Assembly: GCF_001758465.1 (NCBI RefSeq)
Contig: NZ_MJIC01000014.1
Span: forward strand, 310,001-374,000
DNA: 64,000 nucleotides
From: Marisediminitalea lipolytica
GTDB lineage: Bacteria > Pseudomonadota > Gammaproteobacteria > Enterobacterales > Alteromonadaceae
Direction of reading: 5' to 3'
Shown here: one piece after another, positions 8,491-16,663 of the stretch
Position numbering within the stretch: the first letter of the stretch is position 1
How the letters are laid out: the number at the start of each line of letters is the position of its first letter
Notes under the pieces: generated by a model
The model's input: the letters and a program-made list of their open reading frames with translations, nothing else
What the model was told of the DNA's origin: nothing
The model's database searches: none
Program-made: the position numbers and the translations under genes

Positions 8491-8499
8491 AAGGCGCTG

Positions 8500-8907
8500 T
8501 TAGTGATTTTTCCAGGCATAAGCCGGTGCACTTTTTATAGTAAACAGCGTGCCTTGCTCGGCCTTATTCCAGTGGCTGGCCGTGGTGTATTTAGGTTTGC
8601 CATCGGCATCAATCGAATAGGTAATAGTAAAGTACACATCGGTGTATTTGTCGGTAAAGGCGGCGGTGTCTTTGGGGTAGCCGCCATCCTTAACTATGGA
8701 TAAATTGTTGGAGCACAGTACATCCGGATCGAGCTCGTCTTCGTCGTTTTCCGGGGCTTTATTTGCCGGGGCGCTAAATGCGGGCACAGCGCCGGCAGAA
8801 GTTTTGTGACCGCCGGGCAGCATCAGGGTAGCCAGGGTATTCAGCTCGTTTTCGCTGAGTAGTGGTTGTTCTGCCGGGGGAAACATACTCATCCATGAGT
8901 GATGCAT
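8500..8907 (-). CDS. Small protein of unknown function in the sigma/CHAT operon
   Basis: 135 residues, no recognised family, no signal peptide and no membrane segment. The N-terminal half is rich in proline and acidic residues (APENDEDELDPD); the C-terminal half looks beta-rich (DVYFTITYSIDADGKPKY). Its ATG overlaps the TAA of the upstream anti-sigma-like gene by one base (TAATG), so the two are translationally coupled, and its stop is 9 bases before the CHAT gene. The tight linkage suggests that it is a partner or substrate of the CHAT protease. This is inference from position only. Confidence 0.7.
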   Translation of the reverse strand: MHHSWMSMFPPAEQPLLSENELNTLATLMLPGGHKTSAGAVPAFSAPANKAPENDEDELDPDVLCSNNLSIVKDGGYPKDTAAFTDKYTDVYFTITYSIDADGKPKYTTASHWNKAEQGTLFTIKSAPAYAWKNH

Positions 8908-9536
8908 TAATTGGTTCCTGTAATTATGGTGGCACTGAGTACCAGGTTATCCTTGTTGCTTTGGGTAACTGAAATAATGGCCGCTGAGATGCCGGCATGT
9001 TGTAGCGAAGTGGTTATTACCAGTTCGCCCTGGGCATTTTTTTGCAGGCCGGGCCAGTGGTTAAGGGTTTTGCCGTTTTCGGCTTGCAGCGTTACATCAA
9101 ACAGCTGGCCGCTGGCCATGCTCACATCTAACACCAGTACCTGTTGCTGGCTGTTTTGCTCCAGCACGGCAGCAACCGGTGGCGCTGTAGTTGTGCTTGC
9201 GCCGCGCATCTCGCCAATGTAAATAATGTCGGGGCTTATGGCCGAGGCGGTGTGCGCCGGTACTTTGTAGCCCACCATTAACCAGGTAGCGGCGCTGCCG
9301 ATAAATACACCCACAGCTGGCCATATTAGCTGGCGTAAGCGACTGCTTAGGGGAGTATCTGGTTTGTGTAGTGCGGGTGACAGGGTCTTTTTAAAAATAG
9401 CGCTTAGTTCAAACTCTTCTGCTAAAGCCGGATGCGTTAACAGGTACTCTTCAAACTCGATGGCTTCGGCCGGGGTGAGCTTGCCGTGCTGGTAGCGCTG
9501 AATAATATGATGGGTTTGTATGTATTGCTTATCCAT
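8907..9536 (-). CDS. Anti-sigma-factor-like single-pass membrane protein
   Basis: 209 residues. The N-terminal 65 residues form a helical cytoplasmic domain (IIQRYQHGKLTPAEAIEFEEYLLTHPALAEE style), as in anti-sigma and FecR-type proteins, but without the His-Cys-Cys zinc motif. One membrane segment follows (about 69-89, LIWPAVGVFIGSAATWLMVGY region). The rest (about 95-209) is a beta-rich periplasmic domain. It lies 90 bases after the ECF sigma gene and is coupled to the next gene by TAATG. The role as inhibitor of the sigma factor is inferred from order, topology and the helical N-terminus. Confidence 0.7.
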   Translation of the reverse strand: MDKQYIQTHHIIQRYQHGKLTPAEAIEFEEYLLTHPALAEEFELSAIFKKTLSPALHKPDTPLSSRLRQLIWPAVGVFIGSAATWLMVGYKVPAHTASAISPDIIYIGEMRGASTTTAPPVAAVLEQNSQQQVLVLDVSMASGQLFDVTLQAENGKTLNHWPGLQKNAQGELVITTSLQHAGISAAIISVTQSNKDNLVLSATIITGTN

Positions 9537-9626
9537 ATAGGGTAACTTGGTTTTGAGTTGCTTAGCCGTGCGGGCTGGTATAGCTGGTTAGTGTCGGCAA
9601 ACTCATTTCCCTCTCAATCTGGCTGC

Positions 9627-10313
9627 TTATTTATTAAACATAATGCTGAGTAAACACACAACGGTAAATACCGACAGCAGGGTAAACAGCGACTGTTTGC
9701 TGAGTTCCACATTACATTTTAACGCCAGGGCCTGCTTTAACCGGGCTTTGGCCCGATGCAGGACTTTATCGAAATGTTCGGTGCTTAAATCGAGTTGATC
9801 GCAGAGTTCGTGTTTTTCCCTGCCCTCAAAAAAGTAGGCTCTGAGCAATTCTTTGTCGCGCTCGACGGTGAGTTCGGCCAGCACTTGCTTTACCGTTTCC
9901 AGCAGTTTTTCGGAGCTGACCCTGGTTTCGGTTAGCTGCGCGGTATGGGGGGTTAAATCGATATCCTCGCAGGTGTCGGTGCGCTGGCGTTTGGTTTTTC
10001 GGAAACTGGCTATCATCAGATTTTCTGCCACCCGGCGGACAAAACCGGCAATGGCATCGGGGTTTTCTATTTCGGCATTACGGGCCTTAAGGATAACCAC
10101 GAGCAGGGCTTCTTGTACTATGTCCTGGGCCAGGGTGGGGTCGTCGCACTTGTAAGCGACTATGGAATACAAAGGACGAAAAAAATGGCACAGCAGCTTT
10201 TGCTCGGCCGCTTTGTTGCCTTGGGCTATTTGTCTTACCAGTACCGCGGGTTCGTCCATGAGCGCTTGCAATGCAATAAGTTGATGACTGATGAATCTAC
10301 AGATACAGGCCAT
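9627..10313 (-). CDS. ECF RNA polymerase sigma factor with a C-terminal membrane segment
   Basis: 228 residues. Region 2 is visible (RPLYSIVAYKCDDPTLAQDIVQEALL, then IAGFVRRVAENLMIASFRK). Region 4 is also visible (VERDKELLRAYFFEGREKHELCDQLDLSTEHFDKVLHRAKARLKQAL). The last 25 residues are a hydrophobic segment (FTLLSVFTVVCLLSIMF), unusual for a sigma factor, so it may be held at the membrane beside its presumed inhibitor. The start could also be the ATG at 10259; neither start has a clear ribosome-binding site. First gene of the operon that ends in the CHAT protease. Confidence 0.88.
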   Translation of the reverse strand: MACICRFISHQLIALQALMDEPAVLVRQIAQGNKAAEQKLLCHFFRPLYSIVAYKCDDPTLAQDIVQEALLVVILKARNAEIENPDAIAGFVRRVAENLMIASFRKTKRQRTDTCEDIDLTPHTAQLTETRVSSEKLLETVKQVLAELTVERDKELLRAYFFEGREKHELCDQLDLSTEHFDKVLHRAKARLKQALALKCNVELSKQSLFTLLSVFTVVCLLSIMFNK

Positions 10314-10422
10314 GCATTACAAGCAATAGCGGTGACTTGGCCGATAAAAACCGATGATTAGCAGGGTTTTAAATAATAAAGCGCACTGGCCGGGGGGAAC
10401 AATGCGCATAAACCTTACTGAC

Positions 10423-12117
10423 TTAGCGTTTAACATGGTTGTAGCGGGGCTCTACCCGCAACAATTTGCTTTGCGGATCGACAATCACCACGTCTTTAGG
10501 GGTAACGGACAGGGTATTTTGCTGTGGCAGGTGCAGGGTGGTTACCTTACCGTTTACTGATACCTCAACAGGCATGGGGAAGGGCAAATCCCCGGGCGTG
10601 AGCCAGCTTAGCTTAAGCTTGGTATCGCTGCGCTGCTGGAGGATCTCGGGCAATTCAGGCTGATACAGGTAAACATTAAAAAACCAGTTAAGATCCTGCC
10701 CTGTTTGCTTATTTACAATGTTAATAAAGTCGCCGGTATTGCGATACAGGGTACTGAACTGGCCGGGCATGGGGTTTGCTGTGCCGTACAGCAGGATTTT
10801 TACCGAGTCAAAAAACGCCTGATCGCCAATAAGATAGCGCAGGGTGTGCATGATCCAGGAGCCCTTGTAGTAGATGTCCAGCGCCGGTCCTACACCGCGC
10901 TCGTAAACCTGTTCTACTTCCATTTCTTTGCCAGACACGATCGGGTGGGTATTGATAAGACCTTTGCGCTGGTTATTGAGGTAGGTTTTATACGCCAGAT
11001 CGCCATTTAAGTACTGGGCAAACAGTGGCTGCATGTAGCTGCCCAGGCCTTCGTGGATCCACATGTGATCCCAGTTGTCGTTAGTCACCTGATTACCAAA
11101 GTACTCATGGGCGAATTCGTGTTGCAGCAGCCAGTCAAAACCAAACTCATCTTTTTTGTACTCGTTGCCATAGGCATTAATGGTTTGATGTTCCATGCCC
11201 AGATGCGGGGTTTGCACGATGCCGACTTTTTCATCGGCAAAGGGGTAAGGGCCAATCATGCGTTCAAAAAAGGTCAGCATAGGCGGAATTTCATCAAACA
11301 GTTGCTGGGCTTTATCGCCATTACCCGCCAGGTAGTAATACACAATGGGATAACTGTTACCGTAAACACTGTGGTAGGTGCTCTCGACTTTGTCGTAGGG
11401 CCCGACGTTTAGCGCAATACCATAGGTGTTGTGGGCCGAGCGGGTTTGCCAGTGATAAGTGCTTTGTTCGGCGGTGGTTGTGGTGTCTACCAGTACGCCG
11501 TTACTGGCGGCTACCAGCCCTTTGGGCACAGTAATGAAAATATCCGCGGTTTTCGGTTCGCCCATGGGATGGTCGATACACGGCCAGAAAATATCACAGC
11601 CTTCGCCCTGTACAGCTGTTGCCAGCCAGGGCTTGCCATTGGGCGTTTGCTCCCACATTACGCCGCCATCCCAGGGCGCATTAGGCGGAGTACGCGGATG
11701 GCCATGGTATTTAACGCTAACCGTTAACGGAAAAACCGGGGCGCTGGTGGGGGTGATAATAAGTTCGCCATGGGTGTTGGTGTAATGCTCAGGCTGGATA
11801 ATCTGACCGTTTAGCTGTACTTCGTCGATAGTAAAAACGGTATCCAAATCAACCGACACAGAGGGCTTGGCAGACTCGCTGGTAAGGCGCAGCGTGGTAT
11901 CGCCAAACAGCACCTCGTTATTAAAGTCAAAAGCAAAATTAAGCGTGGCATGCTCTACGCTGACACCCTGCTGAAGAGCAGGAATATGTCCCCCGCTTTT
12001 TAAGGTGTAGGCGGTTGATTCGACTGACGCGGTAGTTGCGTTTTGTGTTGTGCTACAGGCACTTAACACAACAGCAAGTGAAAGAATAATACCATTGCAG
12101 GCAATGCCTGGTTTCAT
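10423..12117 (-). CDS. M1-family metallopeptidase lipoprotein
   Basis: 564 residues. A lipoprotein signal ends in LSAC (lipid on Cys about 21). The M1 aminopeptidase fold follows, with the substrate motif variant LGMEHQTINAYG and the zinc site HEFAHEYFGNQ (about residue 332), whose third ligand is the glutamate in WIHEGLGSY. It should cleave peptides at the outer membrane or in the periplasm. It lacks the long C-terminal helical domain of PepN-type enzymes, so it belongs to the shorter M1 group. It stands alone on the minus strand, downstream of a GntR regulator and separated from it by a terminator. Confidence 0.9.
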   Translation of the reverse strand: MKPGIACNGIILSLAVVLSACSTTQNATTASVESTAYTLKSGGHIPALQQGVSVEHATLNFAFDFNNEVLFGDTTLRLTSESAKPSVSVDLDTVFTIDEVQLNGQIIQPEHYTNTHGELIITPTSAPVFPLTVSVKYHGHPRTPPNAPWDGGVMWEQTPNGKPWLATAVQGEGCDIFWPCIDHPMGEPKTADIFITVPKGLVAASNGVLVDTTTTAEQSTYHWQTRSAHNTYGIALNVGPYDKVESTYHSVYGNSYPIVYYYLAGNGDKAQQLFDEIPPMLTFFERMIGPYPFADEKVGIVQTPHLGMEHQTINAYGNEYKKDEFGFDWLLQHEFAHEYFGNQVTNDNWDHMWIHEGLGSYMQPLFAQYLNGDLAYKTYLNNQRKGLINTHPIVSGKEMEVEQVYERGVGPALDIYYKGSWIMHTLRYLIGDQAFFDSVKILLYGTANPMPGQFSTLYRNTGDFINIVNKQTGQDLNWFFNVYLYQPELPEILQQRSDTKLKLSWLTPGDLPFPMPVEVSVNGKVTTLHLPQQNTLSVTPKDVVIVDPQSKLLRVEPRYNHVKR

Positions 12118-12222
12118 GAATGCACTCCACAGATACGGTGATAATGGCTAGATTATAACGGTATTCGGCGCAAAGTGAGGACGAGAGCAGCGCGTTAAAC
12201 GCGTTATATGGGAGTTTAACGA

Positions 12223-12253
12223 AAAAAGGCGACTTTCTTTGAGCCGCCTTTTT
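12223..12253 (-). terminator. Terminator after the GntR regulator
   Basis: AAAAAGGCG (12223-12231) pairs with CGCCTTTTT (12245-12253). It lies 18 bases beyond the stop of the minus-strand regulator gene and gives a T-run on that strand. Confidence 0.8.
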
Positions 12254-12271
12254 GATACTAACACCCTGAGG

Positions 12272-12916
12272 TTATTCGAAAAGTTCGCCGCGAAGATCTT
12301 CCAGCGTGCTTTGCGTATGCTCTTTAAGCAGTTTTTTTACCTTTTTGGGTTCTTTGTTCATCCACGCTGCATAAATTTCTTCATGCTCGCGGTAGGCGTC
12401 GGCCTCGCGATCGGGTGGCTCAAGGTGTTTGCGCACATACCGTTCTGACAGCAGGTGAACCTTAAACAGCAGTTCCTGAGTAATGTTACGACCGGCAGGG
12501 GCTGACAAGGCTAAATGAAACTCGCGGTTTACGGTAACGGCTTCCGGGGTTATCTCGTTAGCCATGCTTTGTAAGCGTTTGAAGATTTCGGTGACTTTGG
12601 CTTTGTCTTCTTCGGTGGCTTTTTTACAGCCCTGGGCCGCGGCTTCTGGCTCCAGCGTGGTACGCAGCTGAAAAACGTCTTCCGCTTCGGCAAGGCTTAG
12701 CGGCCGAACAATAAAACCACGGTTTGGATGAGAAACCAATAATCCGTCTTGTTCCAGCCGGGTGAGTGCTTCACGCAGCGGGATTTTACTTACTCCCAGA
12801 TCCTGGGATAGGGCATCCTGACGAATGGGTTTTGCCGGGAACATATCGTTGGCAAGGATCCGCTCACGAATAATTTCGTAGGCTTGTTCCGACAATGTTT
12901 TAACCACAATTGACAT
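12272..12916 (-). CDS. GntR-family regulator, FadR/FCD subfamily
   Basis: 214 residues. The N-terminal winged helix (about 8-75) has QDALSQDLGVSKIPLREALTRLEQDGLL, a standard GntR recognition motif. The C-terminal all-helical FCD ligand-binding domain (about 80-205) keeps the metal-binding type residues (NREFHLALSAPAG, SERYVRKHL, EHEEIYAAW). FCD regulators usually sense small organic acids. No catabolic operon lies next to it, so the ligand is unknown. A terminator follows. Confidence 0.9.
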   Translation of the reverse strand: MSIVVKTLSEQAYEIIRERILANDMFPAKPIRQDALSQDLGVSKIPLREALTRLEQDGLLVSHPNRGFIVRPLSLAEAEDVFQLRTTLEPEAAAQGCKKATEEDKAKVTEIFKRLQSMANEITPEAVTVNREFHLALSAPAGRNITQELLFKVHLLSERYVRKHLEPPDREADAYREHEEIYAAWMNKEPKKVKKLLKEHTQSTLEDLRGELFE

Positions 12917-13229
12917 GTATTAATGACTCCTGAAAAGAAGTTAGGTGTTGCTTTATTATTGTAGGCGTTGGCCTGTTTGTTTTTTGCGACAGGCTTCATG
13001 TAATACAGTATACTAAATGAACTAGGCCCGATAGCGTTTGCGGTTTTGTTTGCGGGTTTTTTAGCCAGATGTTAAGGATAAAGTTTATTTTATTCAGCAA
13101 TTTAGATTTAAATTGTGATTTTTAATTTGTTTTTGCCAAGCATGAGACTGAATGCGGGTAAGGCGCAGCACCTTAAAACGGGTCAAATGTGGAAAAGTAA
13201 AAAAGCGCTGCTGCACAATGCTAATGATC
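12917..13229. other. Intergenic region, no gene seen
   Basis: An AT-rich gap of 313 bases between two minus-strand genes. It must hold the promoter of the GntR gene. No reliable operator, RNA or terminator was recognised. Confidence 0.5.
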
Positions 13230-13907
13230 TTAGCCTTTTTCGATGGGCGAATTCACAATCTCATCAAATAACGCCTGACTAATATATTGCGGGCGATAAG
13301 TGCCATTGTTATTAAGGATTTGCGCATAAAAAGAACGTAAATGATTGCGCGAGCCTTTAAGCAGATTGTTGTACACCATTAGTACATCGGGGTTGTCTGT
13401 TAGGTCTTCGCTCAGACGCATCAGATCATAGATATCGAGTTCTTCTATCCGGGCGCCAACATAAAGCCCTTCTAAAACAGAAATCGCGCCATTTTCAGTA
13501 AGTACCGTATACAAATAGGCGAGTTCGCTGTTGGTAAATACACCAACGGTGGTATCGGTTACCGGATCGTCAAGCTGGTACCGTTCCAGCAACGCCTGCA
13601 TGGCATCGGTATGGGTTTGTTCGCTGCTGGCAATATTATTAAATATAGCCAGACCGTGCTGGTTGTAGAGGGTGATGTACACATCGTGGGCGAGTTTTTC
13701 TTCTTCGCGCATCAGCAATACGCCTTCGGTTTCGATTGGCGTGAGATCGCCCAGTGCGTAGGTATTAAGCTGGGTGTTGAGCTGACTGACATTAAAGGTC
13801 GTCAGGCCATTTTGATCCACATTTAATGGCGATGGACTATCACTACCACCGCACCCTGTGAGGACGGCGGATAAACTCAACAAAATTACCAATAGTAAGC
13901 GCTGCAT
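13230..13907 (-). CDS. DUF2202 ferritin-like lipoprotein
   Basis: 225 residues. The lipoprotein signal ends in LTGC (Cys about 19). The rest is a DUF2202 domain, a ferritin-like four-helix fold with metal-ligand motifs in order: LLMREEEKLAHDVY (about 64), ASSEQTHTDAM (about 92), ARIEELDIYDL (about 152) and GSRNHLRSFYAQI (about 185). The E and E-x-x-H pattern suggests a di-metal centre. The family has no settled function; the ferritin-like fold suggests metal or redox work in the cell envelope. It is a single gene. Confidence 0.85.
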   Translation of the reverse strand: MQRLLLVILLSLSAVLTGCGGSDSPSPLNVDQNGLTTFNVSQLNTQLNTYALGDLTPIETEGVLLMREEEKLAHDVYITLYNQHGLAIFNNIASSEQTHTDAMQALLERYQLDDPVTDTTVGVFTNSELAYLYTVLTENGAISVLEGLYVGARIEELDIYDLMRLSEDLTDNPDVLMVYNNLLKGSRNHLRSFYAQILNNNGTYRPQYISQALFDEIVNSPIEKG

Positions 13908-14060
13908 AATGCTCTCCGGTTGCGCTTCATTAACGGGTGAAAAGCACGCATTAATGAAAAGTGACTGCTACCGTAGACATTGCAAGCTTGATGCCTGATA
14001 TTTAGTTGAGTTATTTGGCTGATTTTTAAAAGATATTTTTTGGATGCTGGGATGTTTTGC

Positions 14061-14100
14061 CATTGTTGTCACAACCGTTTGGGTATGTGTGACAACAATG
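14061..14100. repeat. Perfect 13-bp inverted repeat
   Basis: CATTGTTGTCACA (14061-14073) and TGTGACAACAATG (14088-14100) are exact reverse complements with a 14-base loop. It lies 14 bases beyond the stop of the cupin gene but has no T-run. It could be a factor-dependent terminator or a protein site. Confidence 0.7.
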
Positions 14101-14113
14101 ACACGCGGTTTGC

Positions 14114-14806
14114 TCAGGCGTTATTAATAAAGCGGTTACCCAGTAAACTAGCACCGATATGGCCGACTTTGACATAAATTAACGCACCTTCGCTGGCAGT
14201 AAATGGCGTATGCGTACTGTATCTCGGATTTCGTATCCAGCTACCGGCCGGATAGCTGCCATGTTCGTCATTAAACACGCCTTCGAGCACCAGAATTTCT
14301 TCGCCGCCGGGGTGGGTATGCGGGCCAAACTGTGTGTCAGGCGCCCATTTAACCAGCGCCGTATTAACGCCTTCATGCTCGTGCAATGACAATACGGTTA
14401 AGCCTTCTGCTTGCCCGGGTTGCCAGGCTACCTGGCGGGTGTTGATGATTAGTTGCTGGCTGTCTCTTACCGAAAACTGCCAGAGTTTTACCAACAGCGT
14501 ACAACCTGTTTCAGAATAAGGCGTGTGCGATGTGCCCGGTGGGTTGCGCAGGTAGGTGCCAGCGGGATAGTCGCCATGCTCATCGCTAAAGGTACCACTT
14601 AGTACCAGAATCTCCTCGCCGCCATCGTGAGTATGGGCGCTAAAGCCAGCCCCCGGATCGTATTCAACTATGCTGGTGGCTCTGGCAACTTCTGCCCCGA
14701 CTCTGTCGAGCATCATACGCCTGACACCTTTAAGCGGTGAATCGACAAAATGGTAGTCCTGGGGTTGTATAACCACTCGCTGATTAAAGTCACTGTTTAT
14801 TTGCAT
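14114..14806 (-). CDS. Double cupin protein, ChrR-like
   Basis: 230 residues made of two tandem cupin domains. Domain 1 (about 20-110) has HTHDGGEEILVLSGTF and SHTPYSE. Domain 2 (about 125-215) has HTHPGGEEILVLEGVF and THTPF. Both keep the histidines and glutamate that bind metal. The sequence matches the C-terminal cupin of the anti-sigma factor ChrR, but the N-terminal sigma-binding zinc domain is missing, so this is probably a free-standing cupin rather than a sigma regulator. Single gene, divergent from nhaC. The substrate is unknown. Confidence 0.85.
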   Translation of the reverse strand: MQINSDFNQRVVIQPQDYHFVDSPLKGVRRMMLDRVGAEVARATSIVEYDPGAGFSAHTHDGGEEILVLSGTFSDEHGDYPAGTYLRNPPGTSHTPYSETGCTLLVKLWQFSVRDSQQLIINTRQVAWQPGQAEGLTVLSLHEHEGVNTALVKWAPDTQFGPHTHPGGEEILVLEGVFNDEHGSYPAGSWIRNPRYSTHTPFTASEGALIYVKVGHIGASLLGNRFINNA

Positions 14807-14957
14807 GTAACGGATCCTGACAATATTTCACATTGCAAAGTATTACGTATGTTTGCCTGAAAAGCTTAGTTTATTGTGATGACCTGCCAATTACGCTAGA
14901 TTGGATAAATTATAATTAATTGATTAGGTTATTTTTTTTAGCCTGTGGAACAGAACG

Positions 14958-16463
14958 TTGACTGAACCTGGTTTTATTTCGGTGGTGCCAATTCTGGTAA
15001 CCCTTGCGCTGGCGCTGTACAGCAAACATGTGGTGATAGGCTTATTTGGTGGCGTGGTAAGTGCGGTGGTATTACTAACCGGCTGGCAGCCGCTGGAGGT
15101 GCTTGGCGAACTGGTAAAAACGCATTTAGTGGGAACGCTGACTGATAGCTACAATGCTGGCGTGATCGTACTGATGGTGTTTATTGGCGGCTTTGTTGCG
15201 CTAATGGAAAAGTCGGGAGGCGGGCCGGCATTTGCCAGCAAAATGATTAGGTTGATTACCAGCAAAGCAAAAGCGCAGGTGTCTGCCTGGCTTGGCGGCA
15301 TTTTCATTTTTTATTCTGATTTGGGGACGCCATTGATTATTGGCCCAGTGTTCAGACCGCTGTTCGACCGGTTAAAAGTGTCGCGCCAAAAGCTTGCTTT
15401 TATTATTGACTCTACCGCCTCGCCGGTGGCTATTCTGGTGCCGTTTATTGGTTGGGGTATTTACATAATGGGCCTGATGCAAAAGGAGTTTGATCGCGCC
15501 GGTCTTGCGCTGGATAGCTGGCAGGTGTTTATTGAAGTAGTGCCTTTTCAGTTTTATGCACTGTTAGCTATTGCAGTGATCCCGGCGGCTTTATTGCTAA
15601 AGGCGGAGGTGGGCGCTATGGCAAAGGCCGAAGCGCTGGCAGCTAAAGCCGACTTAAACGCGCCTGAGACTGACTCAGGATTACAGCCTTTTACGCATCA
15701 GAATGCCCGCGCCAGCTTTGTGTTTTTGCCGTTACTGGTAATGGCTGGTGTACTGCTGATGATGCTGGTGCCCGAAGGATTCCCCTTTGCCAGTGTGCCC
15801 GGTTCGGTATTTCGGGCGGCTCTGGCCAGCGCTTATTTTTTAGCGGCCTGCACGTTAATTGGCCTGATGGCATGGCATAAGGTAAGACCCGCTATGGAAG
15901 GGATCAGCCTATACCTGCAAGGCATGGGCGGTATGATGCAGGTAATTATTGTACTGGTACTGGCCTGGACACTAAGTTCGCTAGGCCACGAGCTTGGCAC
16001 CGCAAGCTACATTGCCGGGTTAGCCGAACAGGGTTTCCCCGCGCCATTGCTACCGCTGGTGGCGTTTTTACTGTCGGCGGTGATTTCTTTTGCTACCGGC
16101 TCCTCCTGGGGAACCTTTGCCATTATGTTGCCACTGGTTATTCCTACTGCATTTGCCATTGATGCGCCGCTGGTTGTGAGTATTGGCGCGGTATTATCCG
16201 GCGGTTTGTTTGGTGATCACTGTTCGCCCATATCTGAAACCACCATTCTTTCTGCCACCGGTGCTAACTGTAGTCAGTTTGAGCATTTTAAAACGCAATT
16301 ACCCTACGCACTCATGAATGGTGCGATAGCGGGGATCGCTTTTTTAGTGGCCGGATGGTTGGCCAGTCCGGTAATTTTGTTCACCGCGCTGGTGTGCCAG
16401 TTGATGTTGCTGTGGGGAATAAAGCAGTTGCACTCAGGGCAGGCAGCTCAACGTGATTATTGA
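14958..16463 (+). CDS. nhaC: Na+/H+ antiporter, NhaC family
   Basis: A 501-residue inner-membrane protein with about 12 membrane segments. NhaC-type motifs are visible: SDLGTPLIIGPVFRPLFD (about 117), DSTASPVAILVPFIGWGIYI (about 150), FATGSSWGTFAIMLP (about 380) and SGGLFGDHCSPISETTILS (about 415). It exchanges sodium for protons; some relatives exchange organic acids. It starts at a TTG preceded by only a weak ribosome-binding site. The stop codon lies inside the terminator hairpin. The last 85 codons occur again, damaged, at 23.2 kb and 24.7 kb. Confidence 0.88.
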   Translation: MTEPGFISVVPILVTLALALYSKHVVIGLFGGVVSAVVLLTGWQPLEVLGELVKTHLVGTLTDSYNAGVIVLMVFIGGFVALMEKSGGGPAFASKMIRLITSKAKAQVSAWLGGIFIFYSDLGTPLIIGPVFRPLFDRLKVSRQKLAFIIDSTASPVAILVPFIGWGIYIMGLMQKEFDRAGLALDSWQVFIEVVPFQFYALLAIAVIPAALLLKAEVGAMAKAEALAAKADLNAPETDSGLQPFTHQNARASFVFLPLLVMAGVLLMMLVPEGFPFASVPGSVFRAALASAYFLAACTLIGLMAWHKVRPAMEGISLYLQGMGGMMQVIIVLVLAWTLSSLGHELGTASYIAGLAEQGFPAPLLPLVAFLLSAVISFATGSSWGTFAIMLPLVIPTAFAIDAPLVVSIGAVLSGGLFGDHCSPISETTILSATGANCSQFEHFKTQLPYALMNGAIAGIAFLVAGWLASPVILFTALVCQLMLLWGIKQLHSGQAAQRDY

Positions 16464-16469
16464 GCTGCC
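16442..16469. terminator. Hairpin spanning the nhaC stop codon
   Basis: GGCAGCTCAA (16442-16451) pairs perfectly with TTGAGCTGCC (16460-16469) over an eight-base loop. The same hairpin is kept at 23526-23553 in the duplicated copy. It probably serves convergent transcripts. Confidence 0.7.
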
Positions 16470-16485
16470 GGAACAGGGCGTTTGT

Positions 16486-16629
16486 TTATTTGCTGGCTTT
16501 GTGGCGAAGGCTAACCAGCGCCAGCATGCCAGATAAAAATAGTGCGAATCTGTGTGACCAGGAAAAAGGCTGGTCCCCCGGAGCTTCGCAGACCAGAGTA
16601 AACGGGTTCTGCGGCTCATTGTTGGACAT
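16486..16629 (-). pseudogene. Remnant of a PEP-CTERM gene (C-terminal tail only)
   Basis: A frame of 47 codons that ends FALFLSGMLALVSLRHKASK, nearly the same as the tail of the PEP-CTERM gene at 23570 (FALFLSGMLALIGLRRKALK). DNA similarity continues through the nhaC hairpin. The part upstream of the tail (SNNEPQNPFTLVCEAPGDQP) is unrelated and no ribosome-binding site is seen, so it is most likely a 3' remnant left by a rearrangement. A short expressed membrane peptide cannot be ruled out. Confidence 0.7.
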
Positions 16630-16663
16630 ATTCTTGTGGCTGGGTAGCTCTGAACGGAAAAAC

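Noticed and set aside
14114..14806. ChrR-type anti-sigma factor
   Set aside because: The zinc-binding sigma-interacting N-terminus is absent and no sigma gene is adjacent; both halves are cupins.
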